DNA from: Oscillatoria sp. HE19RPO
GTDB lineage: Bacteria > Cyanobacteriota > Cyanobacteriia > Cyanobacteriales > Laspinemataceae
Direction of reading: 5' to 3'
DNA: 37,974 nucleotides
Assembly (NCBI RefSeq): GCF_024220515.1
Contig: NZ_JAMXOT010000135.1
Span: 1 to 37,974 of the forward strand
The notes under the pieces were generated by a model, which did not search any database, was not told where the DNA came from, and worked only from the letters and a program-made list of their open reading frames with translations. A program made the translations under genes and the position numbers. Shown here piece by piece: positions 24,593 through 33,506 of this stretch (position 1 is the stretch's first letter; each line of letters opens with the position of its first letter).

Positions 24593-25252
24593 TTACCACG
24601 GTAACACTTCGCCATTGGCGTGCCAAAACGTACCGGAATTATCCAGGGTGAGATGATCCAGGCGCTGAATGATACCATGCGCTGCTTCCCCGGTAGAAAT
24701 TCCCGTAAAATCCGTCATTCGGGTCTGAACTAACCCGGGATGTACAATCCCGACCGCGATTTTGCGAGGTTTCAAATCGATCGCCAGGGATTTCCCGGCC
24801 ATACTGACAGCGACTTTCGACATCCGATACCCATAATAACCCCCGGAACTATTATCCTCAATGGAACCCATGCGACTGGTGACAATCCCAATCTTGGACC
24901 CCTGAGAGAGCAACGGGAGTAGTGCCTGAGTCACCCGCAATGTTCCCAAGGCATTGACTTCAAACTGCCGTTGAATGCTGTCAAAATCCAGGCGATCAAG
25001 GCTGTCTGCTTCTAAAATACCCGCATTATTGACCAACACATCCAAGGATATCCCCTGCAATCGCTGCACCAGTTCTTTGAGGGTTTGACTCGAAGTAATA
25101 TCAATTCCAGTTTCGACGCGAATCCCTAATGCATCTAACTCCGGGGAGGACTGACGGCAAACGGCGATCGCCTGGTCCCCTCGTTCCTGTAACTGCTGGC
25201 ACAAGGCTAACCCAATGCCGCGTGCAGTTCCTGTGACTAAATAAGTTGCCAT
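24593..25252 (-). CDS. Short-chain dehydrogenase/reductase (SDR)
   Basis: A 219-residue classical SDR-fold oxidoreductase. The NAD(P) site TGTARGIG is at residues 7-14, NNAG follows near residue 75, the catalytic Ser lies in VTSRMGS, and the Tyr/Lys pair in YGYRMSK. It is slightly short for the family (usually about 250). The end LVQTRMTDFTG fits SDRs of the CsgA/short type, acting on unknown carbonyl or hydroxyl substrates in the cytoplasm. It converges on the EEP gene with only 29 bases between stops and no clear terminator. Substrate cannot be told from sequence. Confidence 0.9.
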   Translation of the reverse strand: MATYLVTGTARGIGLALCQQLQERGDQAIAVCRQSSPELDALGIRVETGIDITSSQTLKELVQRLQGISLDVLVNNAGILEADSLDRLDFDSIQRQFEVNALGTLRVTQALLPLLSQGSKIGIVTSRMGSIEDNSSGGYYGYRMSKVAVSMAGKSLAIDLKPRKIAVGIVHPGLVQTRMTDFTGISTGEAAHGIIQRLDHLTLDNSGTFWHANGEVLPW

Positions 25253-25307
25253 GTTGGTAATCTATCTCACCCTAAATCATTCGCTCCCTATTTTAAATCA
25301 ATTTGAT

Positions 25308-25526
25308 TTATTCTTTGAGGGGCGCTTCCCCACCCTCTGAGTGCAATTCCTGACTCTCTCCTGTCTTCAGGGATTGAGCTAAGTTCGATAAAGGCTTAGA
25401 AGGATTAACATGGCGATCGCTGGGCAGTTTCGGATTTTTGATCACCATCCATTGACCCGTAATTGGGTCTCGATAAACCTCATAAGGATTTTGCCGCAAT
25501 TTTTGGGTGACTGTTGTCACTTCCAT
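25308..25526 (-). CDS. Small hypothetical protein, 72 residues
   Basis: A 72-residue protein beginning MEVTTVTQKLRQNPYEVYRD, followed by PITGQWMVIKNPKLPSDRH and a polar, disordered tail ending EGGEAPLKE. A purine-rich region with repeated GAGGAGAAG on the minus strand directly before the ATG gives a strong ribosome site. There is no signal peptide or membrane helix. It is upstream of and co-directional with the SDR gene, 55 bases apart, so they may be co-transcribed. No family recognised; the compact hydrophobic motif YEVYRDPITGQWMVI looks like a small conserved domain. Confidence 0.6.
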   Translation of the reverse strand: MEVTTVTQKLRQNPYEVYRDPITGQWMVIKNPKLPSDRHVNPSKPLSNLAQSLKTGESQELHSEGGEAPLKE

Positions 25527-25821
25527 TTCCTCTTCTCCTCTTCTCCTCGATTATCCCAGATGTTTATACGGAATGGGTTTAGACCATCTTTCAGCTAAAA
25601 TTTTGGACCCGATTAAATCCCGGGCAACAGTCCAAACATCCCCCCGTTTTACACAGCATTGATAGGGAACTCTTCAGAATGAAGTCACCCATTGATTCAG
25701 AACTGTTCCCCCTAACCGGAGTGAACAAAACTGTAATTCCTGGATCTCCCTCTTCTTTTTCCAGTTTCCTACCGTCGGGGAACCCTTGATGAGGAACTGT
25801 GCCACTTCTTAAGGGGGACCA

Positions 25822-25859
25822 GATTTAACCCGGGGTTTTTTAGAGTAGCGGGTTAAATC
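25822..25859. repeat. Stem-loop with perfect 11-bp arms
   Basis: GATTTAACCCG at 25822-25832 and CGGGTTAAATC at 25849-25859 are exact reverse complements with a 16-base loop that contains a T run. It is far from any gene start, so role is unknown; a spacer-separated operator or structured RNA element is possible. Confidence 0.45.
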
Positions 25860-26240
25860 ATCTATTGAGAGATGACCCGATGATGACCCGATGCACGGGT
25901 AGAATAATTTCACTGAAATAGAGCCTGATTGATTCCTTGATCCGATCAGGTGGGTAGAACCCGGAACAAATGCAGTAACCGCAGATTTAACTCGATCTTC
26001 CCTCTAGAGAGCGATCGCCCGAGTCATTCTCAGACCCCTCCCCTCCCAACAAGGAAAGCGGACAGGGCAGAAATTATTATAAAGATTATTTCACCCGATC
26101 GCATCCCATCTACAACTTCCTGCTGAAATTGGCTAAAAAAGCGTTAGGCTTATTTGGGTTATAACCTTAGGGGCGATCGGGGCATCCAGTGATGAGGGTT
26201 GTCACCCACCTCCCCCCCTCGCAACGCCCCCACTAAACTT

Positions 26241-26270
26241 TTGAAAACCATTACTGCTTTATTTTAATAA
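26241..26270 (+). promoter_or_regulatory. Weak candidate promoter for the WecA/MraY-type gene
   Basis: TTGAAA at 26241-26246 is followed after 18 bases by TAATAA (26265-26270), about 100 bases before the start codon. The match to consensus is partial. Confidence 0.3.
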
Positions 26271-26368
26271 ATCTTTCACTTTCATCCGTAGCTCGGTTCA
26301 GTTAAATGTAGTAAATGTAGGTAGAATTTGCCTGAGATGTTTTTTGTCTTGCAACTGAGTTTATTCTG

Positions 26369-27415
26369 ATGCCTTACCAGCTCTACCATCTGGTTGCTTT
26401 TATCGTCGCCGCCCTTGTTGTCCTTGCAACGACGCCGGTGGTCAAAAAAATTGGGATTAAAAGTGGCCGAGTTGATCTTCCCTCAGAACGCAAGGTACAC
26501 CGCCAGCCAATGGTGCGCTTGGGAGGCGTATCAATCTTCCTAGGGACAACCCTAGCCCTATTAATCGTCTGGTGGATGGGTGGATTTGGCGTCTTGCCCA
26601 CTCCAAAAGAGTACGAAATTTGGGGCCTCACCCTAGGCGGCCTTGCCTTTTTCGCGATCGGACTTGCTGACGATTTATACGGACTCTCTCCGTTGTTACG
26701 ACTCCTATTACAAACCATCTGTGCTAGTGGGGCTTGGGCAGTCGGGGTTCAAATTGAATTTTTAACCATTCCCTTTCTGGGATTAGTTAAATTCCCTGAC
26801 TTGATTAGCTATCCCATCACCGTGATCTGGCTGGTTGGTATGACCAATGCCATTAACTGGATCGATGGATTAGATGGTTTGGCGGCAGGTGTTTCTGGCA
26901 TTGCCGCCTTAGTCATGCTCATGGTGAGTCTGTTTATGCATCAACCCGCCGCCGCGTTGATTGCCGCTGCCTTAGCCGGTGCCACCTTGGGCTTCCTCCG
27001 GTACAACTTTAATCCGGCCCAAATTTTCATGGGGGATGGTGGCTCCTATTTTATTGGCTTCACCCTGGCGGGGGTCGGGGTAGTGGGTTTGGTGAAAACC
27101 ACGGCTGTTACGGCGGTGGTTCTGCCTTATATCATTCTAGCGGTGCCGATTTTGGATATGTCAGCGGTGATTGTCGATCGCATTCGCAATGGCAAATCTC
27201 CCTTTACCGCCGATAAACGCCATCTGCACCACCGTCTCCTTGAAGCGGGACTCTCCCATCGCTTAACCGTTCTGTTTATTTACGCCCTAACCATTTGGGT
27301 CGGTAGTATAGCCTTGGCATTTGCCGGGATTCCCAGTGGCATCGCCTACGCTTTTGCGGCAACGGCTTTACTCAGCTATGCCAGTTGGAAGGTGAAGAAA
27401 CACGCGAGGTTATAA
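26369..27415 (+). CDS. WecA/MraY-family polyprenyl-phosphate sugar-1-phosphate transferase
   Basis: A 348-residue polytopic membrane enzyme with about ten helices. It moves a sugar-1-phosphate (usually N-acetylglucosamine or a relative) from a UDP-sugar to undecaprenyl phosphate, starting cell-envelope polysaccharide synthesis. Family motifs are clear: KVHRQPMVRLGG after the first helix, LADDLYGLSP with the magnesium-binding DD, NAINWIDGLDGLAAG, FMGDGGSYFIGF, and cytoplasmic-loop histidines in ADKRHLHHRLLEAG. The last motif favours the WecA branch over MraY, which is the muramyl enzyme. The ATG at 26369 lies right at the first helix. The next gene, cinA, starts 64 bases later. The sugar specificity cannot be told. 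Confidence 0.92.
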   Translation: MPYQLYHLVAFIVAALVVLATTPVVKKIGIKSGRVDLPSERKVHRQPMVRLGGVSIFLGTTLALLIVWWMGGFGVLPTPKEYEIWGLTLGGLAFFAIGLADDLYGLSPLLRLLLQTICASGAWAVGVQIEFLTIPFLGLVKFPDLISYPITVIWLVGMTNAINWIDGLDGLAAGVSGIAALVMLMVSLFMHQPAAALIAAALAGATLGFLRYNFNPAQIFMGDGGSYFIGFTLAGVGVVGLVKTTAVTAVVLPYIILAVPILDMSAVIVDRIRNGKSPFTADKRHLHHRLLEAGLSHRLTVLFIYALTIWVGSIALAFAGIPSGIAYAFAATALLSYASWKVKKHARL

Positions 27416-27479
27416 CCCTGAACCCGGGAACAGTCACGCCCCTGCCTGTCTATCATGTAAACTCTATTTTCAAACATTC

Positions 27480-28736
27480 ATGAGTGCTGAGATTATTTGT
27501 GTTGGCACAGAATTGCTGTTAGGAGATATTCTTAACAGCAACTCTCAATTTTTAGCGAAACAACTGGCGGGACTGGGTATCCCTCATTATTTTCAAACCG
27601 TGGTCGGGGACAATCCAGACCGCATTAAACAGGTGGTGGCGATCGCCGTTGAGCGTTCTGCCCAAATTCTCATCTTTACCGGCGGTCTCGGCCCCACCCC
27701 CGATGACCTCACCCACGAAACCCTCGCGGCTTGTTTTGGGGTGGAAATGGTCCAAAGACCGGACATTCTCGAAGGTCTGATCCAAAAATATGCCTCTCGC
27801 GGTCGGCCTATGGCACTCAGCAATCGCAAACAAGCCTCAATTCCTGCCGGTGCGGAGATTTTACCCAATCCCCTCGGCACGGCCCCGGGCATCATCTGGC
27901 AGCCTCGCCCTAATTTGACGATTTTGACCTTTCCTGGAGTTCCCAAGGAAATGTACCGAATGTGGCAAGAAACGGCTGTCCCGTACCTGAAAGCCCAAGG
28001 CTGGGGTCAGGATATTATCTACAGTCGAATGTTGAAATTTTGGGGCGTTTCTGAGTCGGTTTTAGCGGAAAAAGTGGCTCCGTTACTGGATTTGACCAAT
28101 CCCACGGTGGCTCCTTATGCCCTCAATGGTGAGGTCAGACTCCGGGTTTCCGCCCGCGCCTCCAATGAAACCGCAGCACAAGCAGCGATCGCCCCAGTGC
28201 AGCAACAGATTCAAGTGATCGCTGGATTTGACTATTTTGGGTATGACCAGGATACCCTCGCTTCAGTGGTGGGTGAGTTACTCCTCCAACAGGGCCAAAC
28301 CCTCGCCGTGGCCGAATCCTGTACCGGGGGAAGTATCGGCAGTCTCCTCACCGCCATTTCCGGCAGTTCTCGCTATTTCTTAGGCGGGGTGATTGCTTAT
28401 GACAATTCGGTAAAAATCGGGCTTCTGGATGTCAACTCAGCGGATTTAGCCCGGGAAGGTGCTGTCAGTGACATTGTGGCTCAACAAATGGCCCTCGGGG
28501 TCCGCGCTAAATTAGGTGCAACTTGGGGTCTGAGTGTGACGGGGATTGCGGGTCCTGGCGGTGGCAGCGAGACCAAACCTGTGGGGTTAGTTTATATCGG
28601 GTTAGCTGGACCCAACCGTGAGGTGGAAAGTTTTGAATTCCGCTTGAGCGCGTTCCAAGAAAGGGACTTGATTCGTCATTACAGCGCCGAAAGTGCTCTG
28701 GACTGCCTCAGAAGAAAAATGTTAAGAATAGCTTAA
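27480..28736 (+). CDS. cinA: CinA-like protein with NMN amidohydrolase domain
   Basis: A 418-residue protein of the competence/damage-inducible CinA family. The N-terminal half is a molybdopterin-binding-like (MoaB/MocF) domain with ICVGTELLLGDILNSNSQ and FTGGLGPTPDDLT. The C-terminal part is the PncC nicotinamide-mononucleotide deamidase domain (LAVAESCTGGSIGSLLTAI, VTGIAGPGGGSETKPVGLVY), which recycles NMN to nicotinate mononucleotide. Full-length two-domain form is usual in cyanobacteria. No strong ribosome site is seen, but the start gives the standard N-terminus. The stop overlaps an inverted repeat at 28718-28740. Confidence 0.95.
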   Translation: MSAEIICVGTELLLGDILNSNSQFLAKQLAGLGIPHYFQTVVGDNPDRIKQVVAIAVERSAQILIFTGGLGPTPDDLTHETLAACFGVEMVQRPDILEGLIQKYASRGRPMALSNRKQASIPAGAEILPNPLGTAPGIIWQPRPNLTILTFPGVPKEMYRMWQETAVPYLKAQGWGQDIIYSRMLKFWGVSESVLAEKVAPLLDLTNPTVAPYALNGEVRLRVSARASNETAAQAAIAPVQQQIQVIAGFDYFGYDQDTLASVVGELLLQQGQTLAVAESCTGGSIGSLLTAISGSSRYFLGGVIAYDNSVKIGLLDVNSADLAREGAVSDIVAQQMALGVRAKLGATWGLSVTGIAGPGGGSETKPVGLVYIGLAGPNREVESFEFRLSAFQERDLIRHYSAESALDCLRRKMLRIA

Positions 28737-28740
28737 CATT
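28718..28740 (+). terminator. Hairpin spanning the cinA stop
   Basis: AATGTTAAG (28718-28726) and CTTAACATT (28732-28740) form a 9-bp stem with a 5-base loop, containing the stop codon. A second hairpin, AGACGCTA-CCTG-TAGCGTCT, follows at 28757-28776. Neither has a long T tail, so termination may be partial. Confidence 0.45.
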
Positions 28741-28756
28741 CTTAATATTTGTGACA

Positions 28757-28776
28757 AGACGCTACCTGTAGCGTCT
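28757..28776 (+). terminator. Second hairpin after cinA
   Basis: Eight-bp perfect stem AGACGCTA/TAGCGTCT with CCTG loop, 20 bases after the cinA stop and followed by GGATTTTC. Probable transcription terminator or message-end stabiliser. Confidence 0.5.
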
Positions 28777-28993
28777 GGATTTTCAAAAATTCCTACATAT
28801 AGGGAGTGGCCTGAGCTAACGGCCTGGGGCCGATCCCCAAAAGGCGGTTTTGTACGGTTGAGTGTACTTGCTCATTTCTCAGGATTCGTTATGATCAAAG
28901 AAACAGAGTGATTCCAATTCTGTGACAGACGGCACTCAGAAACTGCCGTCAAGTAGTAGAGCGATAGCCTGGACTCAAGGAGCTGTCTTTTCA

Positions 28994-29131
28994 ATGGATT
29001 ATATAGATAACCTAATCGACAAATTAAAAGAATGGGCGCGCAAAATTATTGAGGCCCTTCTCGGTCCAGAGGCAGAACCGGAACCGGAACCGATTCCTAT
29101 TCCAGTCAACGAACCCCGTCGGCGTCGGTAA
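28994..29131 (+). CDS. Small amphipathic-helix protein, 45 residues
   Basis: ATG at 28994 is preceded by AAGGAG at 28977-28982. The product starts MDYIDNLIDKLKEWARKII, an amphipathic helix, and ends with an acidic/proline stretch (EAEPEPEPIPIP) and a basic tail RRRR. A longer frame from a GTG at 28922 exists but lacks a ribosome site, so the short form is chosen. Helix plus acidic/basic tail could attach to membrane or nucleic acid. It is 32 bases before aroQ and may be co-transcribed. No known family recognised. Confidence 0.55.
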   Translation: MDYIDNLIDKLKEWARKIIEALLGPEAEPEPEPIPIPVNEPRRRR

Positions 29132-29163
29132 ATTTATAGTGTTAAAGGCGTAGGCATCTGCGA

Positions 29164-29616
29164 TTGCTGAATATATTGGTACTGCACGGACCAAACTTAA
29201 ATCTCCTGGGTCAACGAGAGCCAGGAGTCTATGGTAGCGCGACGTTAGAAGATATTAATCGCTTGCTGGAAACAGAGGCCCAGGCTTTGCAAGTGAAGCT
29301 GTCTGCGTTGCAATCCAATCATGAGGGGGTACTGGTTGATGCGATCCATGCCGCCAGGGACCAGCACTCAGGTCTGTTGATTAATGCTGGGGCTTATACT
29401 CATACGAGTGTGGCCATCCGAGATGCGATCGCCGGGGTTAATCTTCCCACCGTGGAGGTTCACCTGAGCAATATTTATCGCCGTGAACCGTTTCGCCATC
29501 ACTCCTATATTGCGGCGATCGCCATCGGGCAAATTAGCGGGTTTGGTCCCGATAGTTATCGCCTGGGACTTCAGGCGTTGGTCCATCATCTCCGAGAAAA
29601 CAACCCATCCGGTTAA
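29164..29616 (+). CDS. aroQ: Type II 3-dehydroquinate dehydratase
   Basis: A 150-residue enzyme of the shikimate pathway, converting 3-dehydroquinate to 3-dehydroshikimate; the type II enzyme is a dodecamer. Signature residues are present: [21 protein letters not shown] with the lid Arg/Tyr, [22 protein letters not shown] and [19 protein letters not shown] with the catalytic His. The start is TTG at 29164, giving the canonical [12 protein letters not shown]-terminus; no ATG lies in frame nearby and the ribosome site is weak, so initiation may be poor. Full length for the family. Confidence 0.95.
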   Translation: MLNILVLHGPNLNLLGQREPGVYGSATLEDINRLLETEAQALQVKLSALQSNHEGVLVDAIHAARDQHSGLLINAGAYTHTSVAIRDAIAGVNLPTVEVHLSNIYRREPFRHHSYIAAIAIGQISGFGPDSYRLGLQALVHHLRENNPSG

Positions 29617-29837
29617 TCTCCCCCTGATGGGGATTTCTTCCGAGAGGTGGGCGGCACTTCAGTCCCATCTCTCATCTTTACGATCGGGCGATCGGCTTTT
29701 ACTGTTGTGCTTTTTATTTACTCAATATATTGCAGATTGCCAACATCAGATTAATATATAGAGCATTCAAGATACCAGACCCTCTTAAAAATCTATGGCT
29801 ATCAAAAAAGTGATGAATTAGCAGATTCTCGAACAGG

Positions 29838-29910
29838 ACTTAAGCCTAAATACCTAAATGTAGCGCTATCCCAGGGACTTCCCCCTACATTTAGGTATTT
29901 AGGCTTAAGT
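29838..29910. repeat. Perfect inverted repeat with 26-bp arms
   Basis: Bases 29838-29863 and 29885-29910 are exact reverse complements (the left arm starts ACTTAAGCCTAAATACC), around a 21-base loop. An RNA from either strand would fold into a very stable rod. Arms this long and perfect are more than a terminator needs and suggest a non-autonomous mobile element of the MITE/REP kind or a structured RNA. Confidence 0.9.
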
Positions 29911-29961
29911 ACCCTTTGTCTGGGGTTCAATATAAAATTTCCTTAATCCCTTCCCTAAAAG

Positions 29962-29991
29962 TTAAAGAAATGTTACAAAAGCAGGCATAAT
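29962..29991 (+). promoter_or_regulatory. Candidate promoter for ndhD
   Basis: TTAAAG at 29962-29967 and CATAAT at 29986-29991 are 18 bases apart; transcription would start near 29998, about 44 bases before the ndhD ATG. The -35 match is weak. Confidence 0.35.
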
Positions 29992-30041
29992 AGGTTCAAG
30001 ATTAATCCCCTGGCCCCTTTAAAAAGAGAAAAATCACTGCA

Positions 30042-31733
30042 ATGCTTGCTGATTCATTTCCTTGGTTAACTACTATATTTGCTCTGCCCCTAGTGGCGGC
30101 CTTACTGGTTCCAGTGATCCCCGATCGCGATGGAAACGTATTGCGCTGGTATGCAACCGGCGTGGCGATCGCCGACTTCGCCCTGATGTGCCTCCTCTTC
30201 TGGCAACATTACGATCCCCAGATTTCCGGCTTTCAACTCGTCGAACAATTTAGCTGGATTCCCCAACTCGGCATCAGTTGGACCGTCTCCGTCGATGGCA
30301 TCTCCATGCCCTTGGTCCTCCTAGCCGGATTCGTCACCAGCATGGCCCTGCTGTCCGCATGGCAAGTAGACCGCAAACCGCGAATGTTCTACTTCCTGAT
30401 GCTGGTGTTATATGCAGCCCAGGTGGGGGTATTCATCGCCCAAGACCTGCTGCTATTCTTCATCATGTGGGAAATCGAACTCGTCCCCGTCTATCTCCTC
30501 GTCTGTATCTGGGGCGGACCGAAACGGCAATATGCTGCTATCAAATTTCTACTCTACACCGCAGCAGCCTCCATCTTTATTCTAATTGCCGGACTCGCTT
30601 TAGCCCTCTCTGGACCCGGCCCTGTTTCTTTTGATATTGCAGATATCGCCTTAAAAGAGTTCCCCTTGGCCCTGCAACTGCCCCTTTATGCGGGTTTATT
30701 AATTGCCTTTGGCGTCAAACTCGCTGCCTTCCCCTTCCATACCTGGCTGCCTGACGCCCACGGCGAAGCATCCGCCCCCGTGTCCATGATTTTGGCTGGG
30801 GTGTTATTAAAAATGGGTGCGTATGGATTAATGCGAATGAACATGGGATTACTGCCCGATGCTCATGTTTATTTTGCCCCGGTTTTGGTCACCTTGGGAG
30901 TGGTTAATATTGTTTACGGGGCCTTAACTTCCTTTGCCCAAACCAACATGAAACGGCGACTGGCTTACTCGTCCGTTTCCCACATGGGATTTGTGTTAAT
31001 TGGGATTGCCTCCTTCACCGATTTAGGGATTAATGGGGCGATGTTGCAGATGATTTCCCACGGATTAATTGCCTCGGTGTTGTTTTTCTTAACTGGGGTA
31101 ACTTACGACAGAACTCATACCATGACCATGCAAGATATGGGGGGAATTGGGATTTTCATGCCCAAAGTTTTTGCCCTCTATACTGCCGGTGCAATGGCAT
31201 CTCTGGCCCTACCGGGAATGAGTGGATTTGCCAGTGAGGTGACGGTCTTTATTGGGATTGCCACCAGTGATTTTTATAGCTTGACTTTCCGGATTGCTGT
31301 GGTCTTTCTGGCGGCCATTGGGGTGATTTTAACCCCGATTTATTTGCTGTCGATGGTCCGCCAAGTGTTTCACGGGTCCTTCTACGGGTCGAAGGAAATT
31401 CCGGCTTGTGACATCACGGATCCGGAGTTACGGGAAGACTTCATTGAAAACCAAGCGGCAGTTTGTTTTGGGACGAATTGTATCTTACCGGGAGAAGCGG
31501 CGTTTATTGATAGTCGCCCTCGGGAAGTAGCGATCGCCTTGAGTTTTTTGGTAGCGATCGTGGCGATCGGTTGTTATCCCAAAATTGCCATGCAGGTGTA
31601 TGACAATACCACCGTGGCGATTAATAGCGTAGCGACCCAAGCCTACGCCCAGGTGCGATCGGGCGAAACCATCGGCTTCAAGGCACCCAGCCTCACCCCA
31701 ATGGCAAAAATCGCCGAATTCACTCCAGATTAA
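30042..31733 (+). CDS. ndhD: NAD(P)H-quinone oxidoreductase chain 4 (NdhD)
   Basis: A 563-residue antiporter-like membrane subunit of the cyanobacterial NDH-1 complex, which takes electrons from ferredoxin to plastoquinone and pumps protons in respiration and cyclic photosynthetic flow; other NdhD forms serve carbon-dioxide uptake. It has about 14 helices. Hallmarks are the helix with the key glutamate ([15 protein letters not shown]), [20 protein letters not shown] with proton-path lysine, [18 protein letters not shown] and [18 protein letters not shown]-like helix 12. It stands alone here, with its own terminator. Which of the several NdhD types it is cannot be decided safely; the sequence looks like the ferredoxin-linked NdhD1/D2 group. 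Confidence 0.95.
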   Translation: MLADSFPWLTTIFALPLVAALLVPVIPDRDGNVLRWYATGVAIADFALMCLLFWQHYDPQISGFQLVEQFSWIPQLGISWTVSVDGISMPLVLLAGFVTSMALLSAWQVDRKPRMFYFLMLVLYAAQVGVFIAQDLLLFFIMWEIELVPVYLLVCIWGGPKRQYAAIKFLLYTAAASIFILIAGLALALSGPGPVSFDIADIALKEFPLALQLPLYAGLLIAFGVKLAAFPFHTWLPDAHGEASAPVSMILAGVLLKMGAYGLMRMNMGLLPDAHVYFAPVLVTLGVVNIVYGALTSFAQTNMKRRLAYSSVSHMGFVLIGIASFTDLGINGAMLQMISHGLIASVLFFLTGVTYDRTHTMTMQDMGGIGIFMPKVFALYTAGAMASLALPGMSGFASEVTVFIGIATSDFYSLTFRIAVVFLAAIGVILTPIYLLSMVRQVFHGSFYGSKEIPACDITDPELREDFIENQAAVCFGTNCILPGEAAFIDSRPREVAIALSFLVAIVAIGCYPKIAMQVYDNTTVAINSVATQAYAQVRSGETIGFKAPSLTPMAKIAEFTPD

Positions 31734-31778
31734 TCGAATAAGCATTCTGCTCAAACCCCATTTAAGGGGTAAAATCAT

Positions 31779-31820
31779 GAAAATGCGGGTATCTTGCTAC
31801 AGTGAGATACCCGCATTTTC
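31779..31820 (+). terminator. Strong hairpin terminator after ndhD
   Basis: GAAAATGCGGGTATCT (31779-31794) pairs perfectly with AGATACCCGCATTTTC (31805-31820) around a 10-base loop. The base of the stem provides A and T runs, giving a bidirectional terminator 45 bases after the ndhD stop. Confidence 0.85.
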
Positions 31821-31892
31821 TAATGGTTCTGGAGATTAGAGAACTCCAAAAAATAAAATCTCCAAAACGTTCGTTCGTAGTAGCCCCGTCAA

Positions 31893-31942
31893 TGTAGGGG
31901 CGCAATGCTTGCGCCCAAGGGCGCAAGCATTGCGCCCCTACA
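31893..31942. repeat. Nearly perfect 50-base palindromic element
   Basis: Two 24-base arms (31893-31916 and 31919-31942) are exact reverse complements with only two bases between them; the core reads GCAATGCTTGCGCCC and its complement. This matches the style of the GTAGGGGCG...CGCCCCTAC hairpin family scattered through cyanobacterial genomes. It sits between the converging ndhD and GDSL hydrolase genes. Confidence 0.9.
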
Positions 31943-31985
31943 CATATCAGTTTAACGGTTGGATGATTTATATTTTGCAAACCCC

Positions 31986-33326
31986 TTAGAGAATCACCTT
32001 CACCAATTGAGATAAGTCAGTCACGGTTTTAAGGGCGGTATCGGCAATAATTTGATGACTCACAGTGGTGGGATGGACGTCATCCCAATATAGGAAAGTA
32101 TTGGGGTCACTTCCGGGGGATTGTAGGGCGGGGTCAGTGACATTTGTAAATCCGTATTGATTCGGATTGGCGATCGCATCATTGACCAATCCATTAACAT
32201 CAACCAGAATAATATTGATATTTGGGTTTTGGTCCAAATTAGCCATTGCTGCGGCTAAGGCTGCATTATGAGCATTCGACAGTTGGGAGAGAAATTGCTG
32301 CGCTTGCGGTCCCCGATTTCTGACTCCGGGAGTCTTACCCAAGTCCGGGAGGTTCATCACCATAAAATTGCGAGCCCCATCATTTGCCAGTTGAGTCACC
32401 GCATTCACGACATTATTCACCGGAATATTGATATCCGTCACCCCAGCTTCCAGGTAATCATTGGAACCCGCCCAAATTGTGTAAAGTCCATTCGGATTCG
32501 AGGTCGGCGTTTGGGCGAGAAAAGCATTGATTTGGGTTTGCAAACCCGGTAAACTAGGTAACTCAGGATTTCGCAAATTCACGATATTAAGCTCTCCACT
32601 GGTTGCCCCCCCCAAAGCAATATTGGTTTGGGGATTCACCGCTAACCCGAGACGAGAGGGAAGAAGTTCTGACCAGACGGGTCCATTACTAAATCTGCCA
32701 TTGTCATAAAGGGATTCTGGGGGAAATAATCCCAGGGTTAAGGCAAACAAATTCCCATCATCAGAAAGGCTGTCGCCGAAGACATACATTTCATTAAACA
32801 AGCGACGAGGCAGACGACCCTCAGACTGACCGAAATTGATAAAATGGGCGATCGCTGTCGTCTCTCCTCGGGAAACCACCTCAGCAACCCCAGGGTTTTG
32901 TTCCAGATAATAACGCCGATCAAAAAAGGCGACGGGACTGCGACCTTCCTGGGCCCCAAATGTGATATAGTGAGCGAAGAAACCTGTCAGCGGGTCTTGA
33001 CGAACCGCCTCGGCTACATCGGGATTGGTTTGGGCGTAAAAGTTGGTATTAAAAAAGGGAGTTGGATCTCGACCTTCCCGGTGTCCGAAATTAATAAAAT
33101 GGTCAAACGCCGTCAGATTGGGGGAAATCGCAGCCGCTACATCAGGATTTTGAGAGAGATAGTAATCCGTCTGAAACAACGCACTCGGGTCCCGGTTTTC
33201 TTGGTCTCCAAACGCAAAAAAGTGCTGGGCCGCACTACTAAATATCCCATTGGCAACGGCTGCGGCTACATCAGAATTTCGGGACAAATAAAACCCTTCG
33301 TCAAATAGGGTCATTGCAGATAACAT
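31986..33326 (-). CDS. GDSL/SGNH lipase-esterase-like protein with four N-terminal repeats
   Basis: A 446-residue protein. Residues about 7-175 are four repeats of about 43 residues, each with the pattern YYLSQNPDVAAAV then HFINFGHREGRDP. The rest is an SGNH hydrolase domain: FGDSLSDDGN with nucleophile Ser186, a conserved Asn block GGATSG, GSNDY, and a final DDVHPT with the Asp/His pair. The FGDSLSDDGN form resembles secreted lipases and haemolysin-like phospholipases, so ester hydrolysis of lipids or acetylated sugars is likely. No signal peptide is seen; the repeats may act as an export or surface-binding part, as DVAAAV-type repeats are also found in other bacterial secreted proteins. M5 at 33314 is an alternative start; AGGAG lies upstream of 33326. 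Confidence 0.88.
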   Translation of the reverse strand: MLSAMTLFDEGFYLSRNSDVAAAVANGIFSSAAQHFFAFGDQENRDPSALFQTDYYLSQNPDVAAAISPNLTAFDHFINFGHREGRDPTPFFNTNFYAQTNPDVAEAVRQDPLTGFFAHYITFGAQEGRSPVAFFDRRYYLEQNPGVAEVVSRGETTAIAHFINFGQSEGRLPRRLFNEMYVFGDSLSDDGNLFALTLGLFPPESLYDNGRFSNGPVWSELLPSRLGLAVNPQTNIALGGATSGELNIVNLRNPELPSLPGLQTQINAFLAQTPTSNPNGLYTIWAGSNDYLEAGVTDINIPVNNVVNAVTQLANDGARNFMVMNLPDLGKTPGVRNRGPQAQQFLSQLSNAHNAALAAAMANLDQNPNINIILVDVNGLVNDAIANPNQYGFTNVTDPALQSPGSDPNTFLYWDDVHPTTVSHQIIADTALKTVTDLSQLVKVIL

Positions 33327-33506
33327 AGGTTCCAGTTACTCCTACAACAGGGTAAATCAGATTTTTTAAAGATCTAGGGTTATCCTAACCTACAAATGGG
33401 GTTTTTAGGAAATTTGCCTTAGAGGATTGTATAAGTAGTAGCTTCAAGGGTTGCATCACCAACCCGCGTAGTTAGGTTGAAGCATCTGACGAGAAGAGTG
33501 ACGCCC

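Larger units (their letters stand above)
25527..26368. other. 840-base intergenic region upstream of the glycosyl-phosphotransferase gene
   Basis: No gene is supported on either strand. It contains a stem-loop with 11-bp arms (25822-25859), a short direct repeat GATGACCCGATGATGACCCG near 25870, and a candidate promoter at 26241-26270. Being divergent, it must also hold the promoter for the minus-strand small protein and SDR. Nothing further is recognisable. Confidence 0.5.
29617..30041. other. Intergenic region between aroQ and ndhD
   Basis: Contains the large perfect inverted repeat at 29838-29910 and a candidate ndhD promoter at 29962-29991. A reading frame that would run to 29761 overlaps aroQ out of frame and has no features of a gene. 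No RNA gene recognised. Confidence 0.6.
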
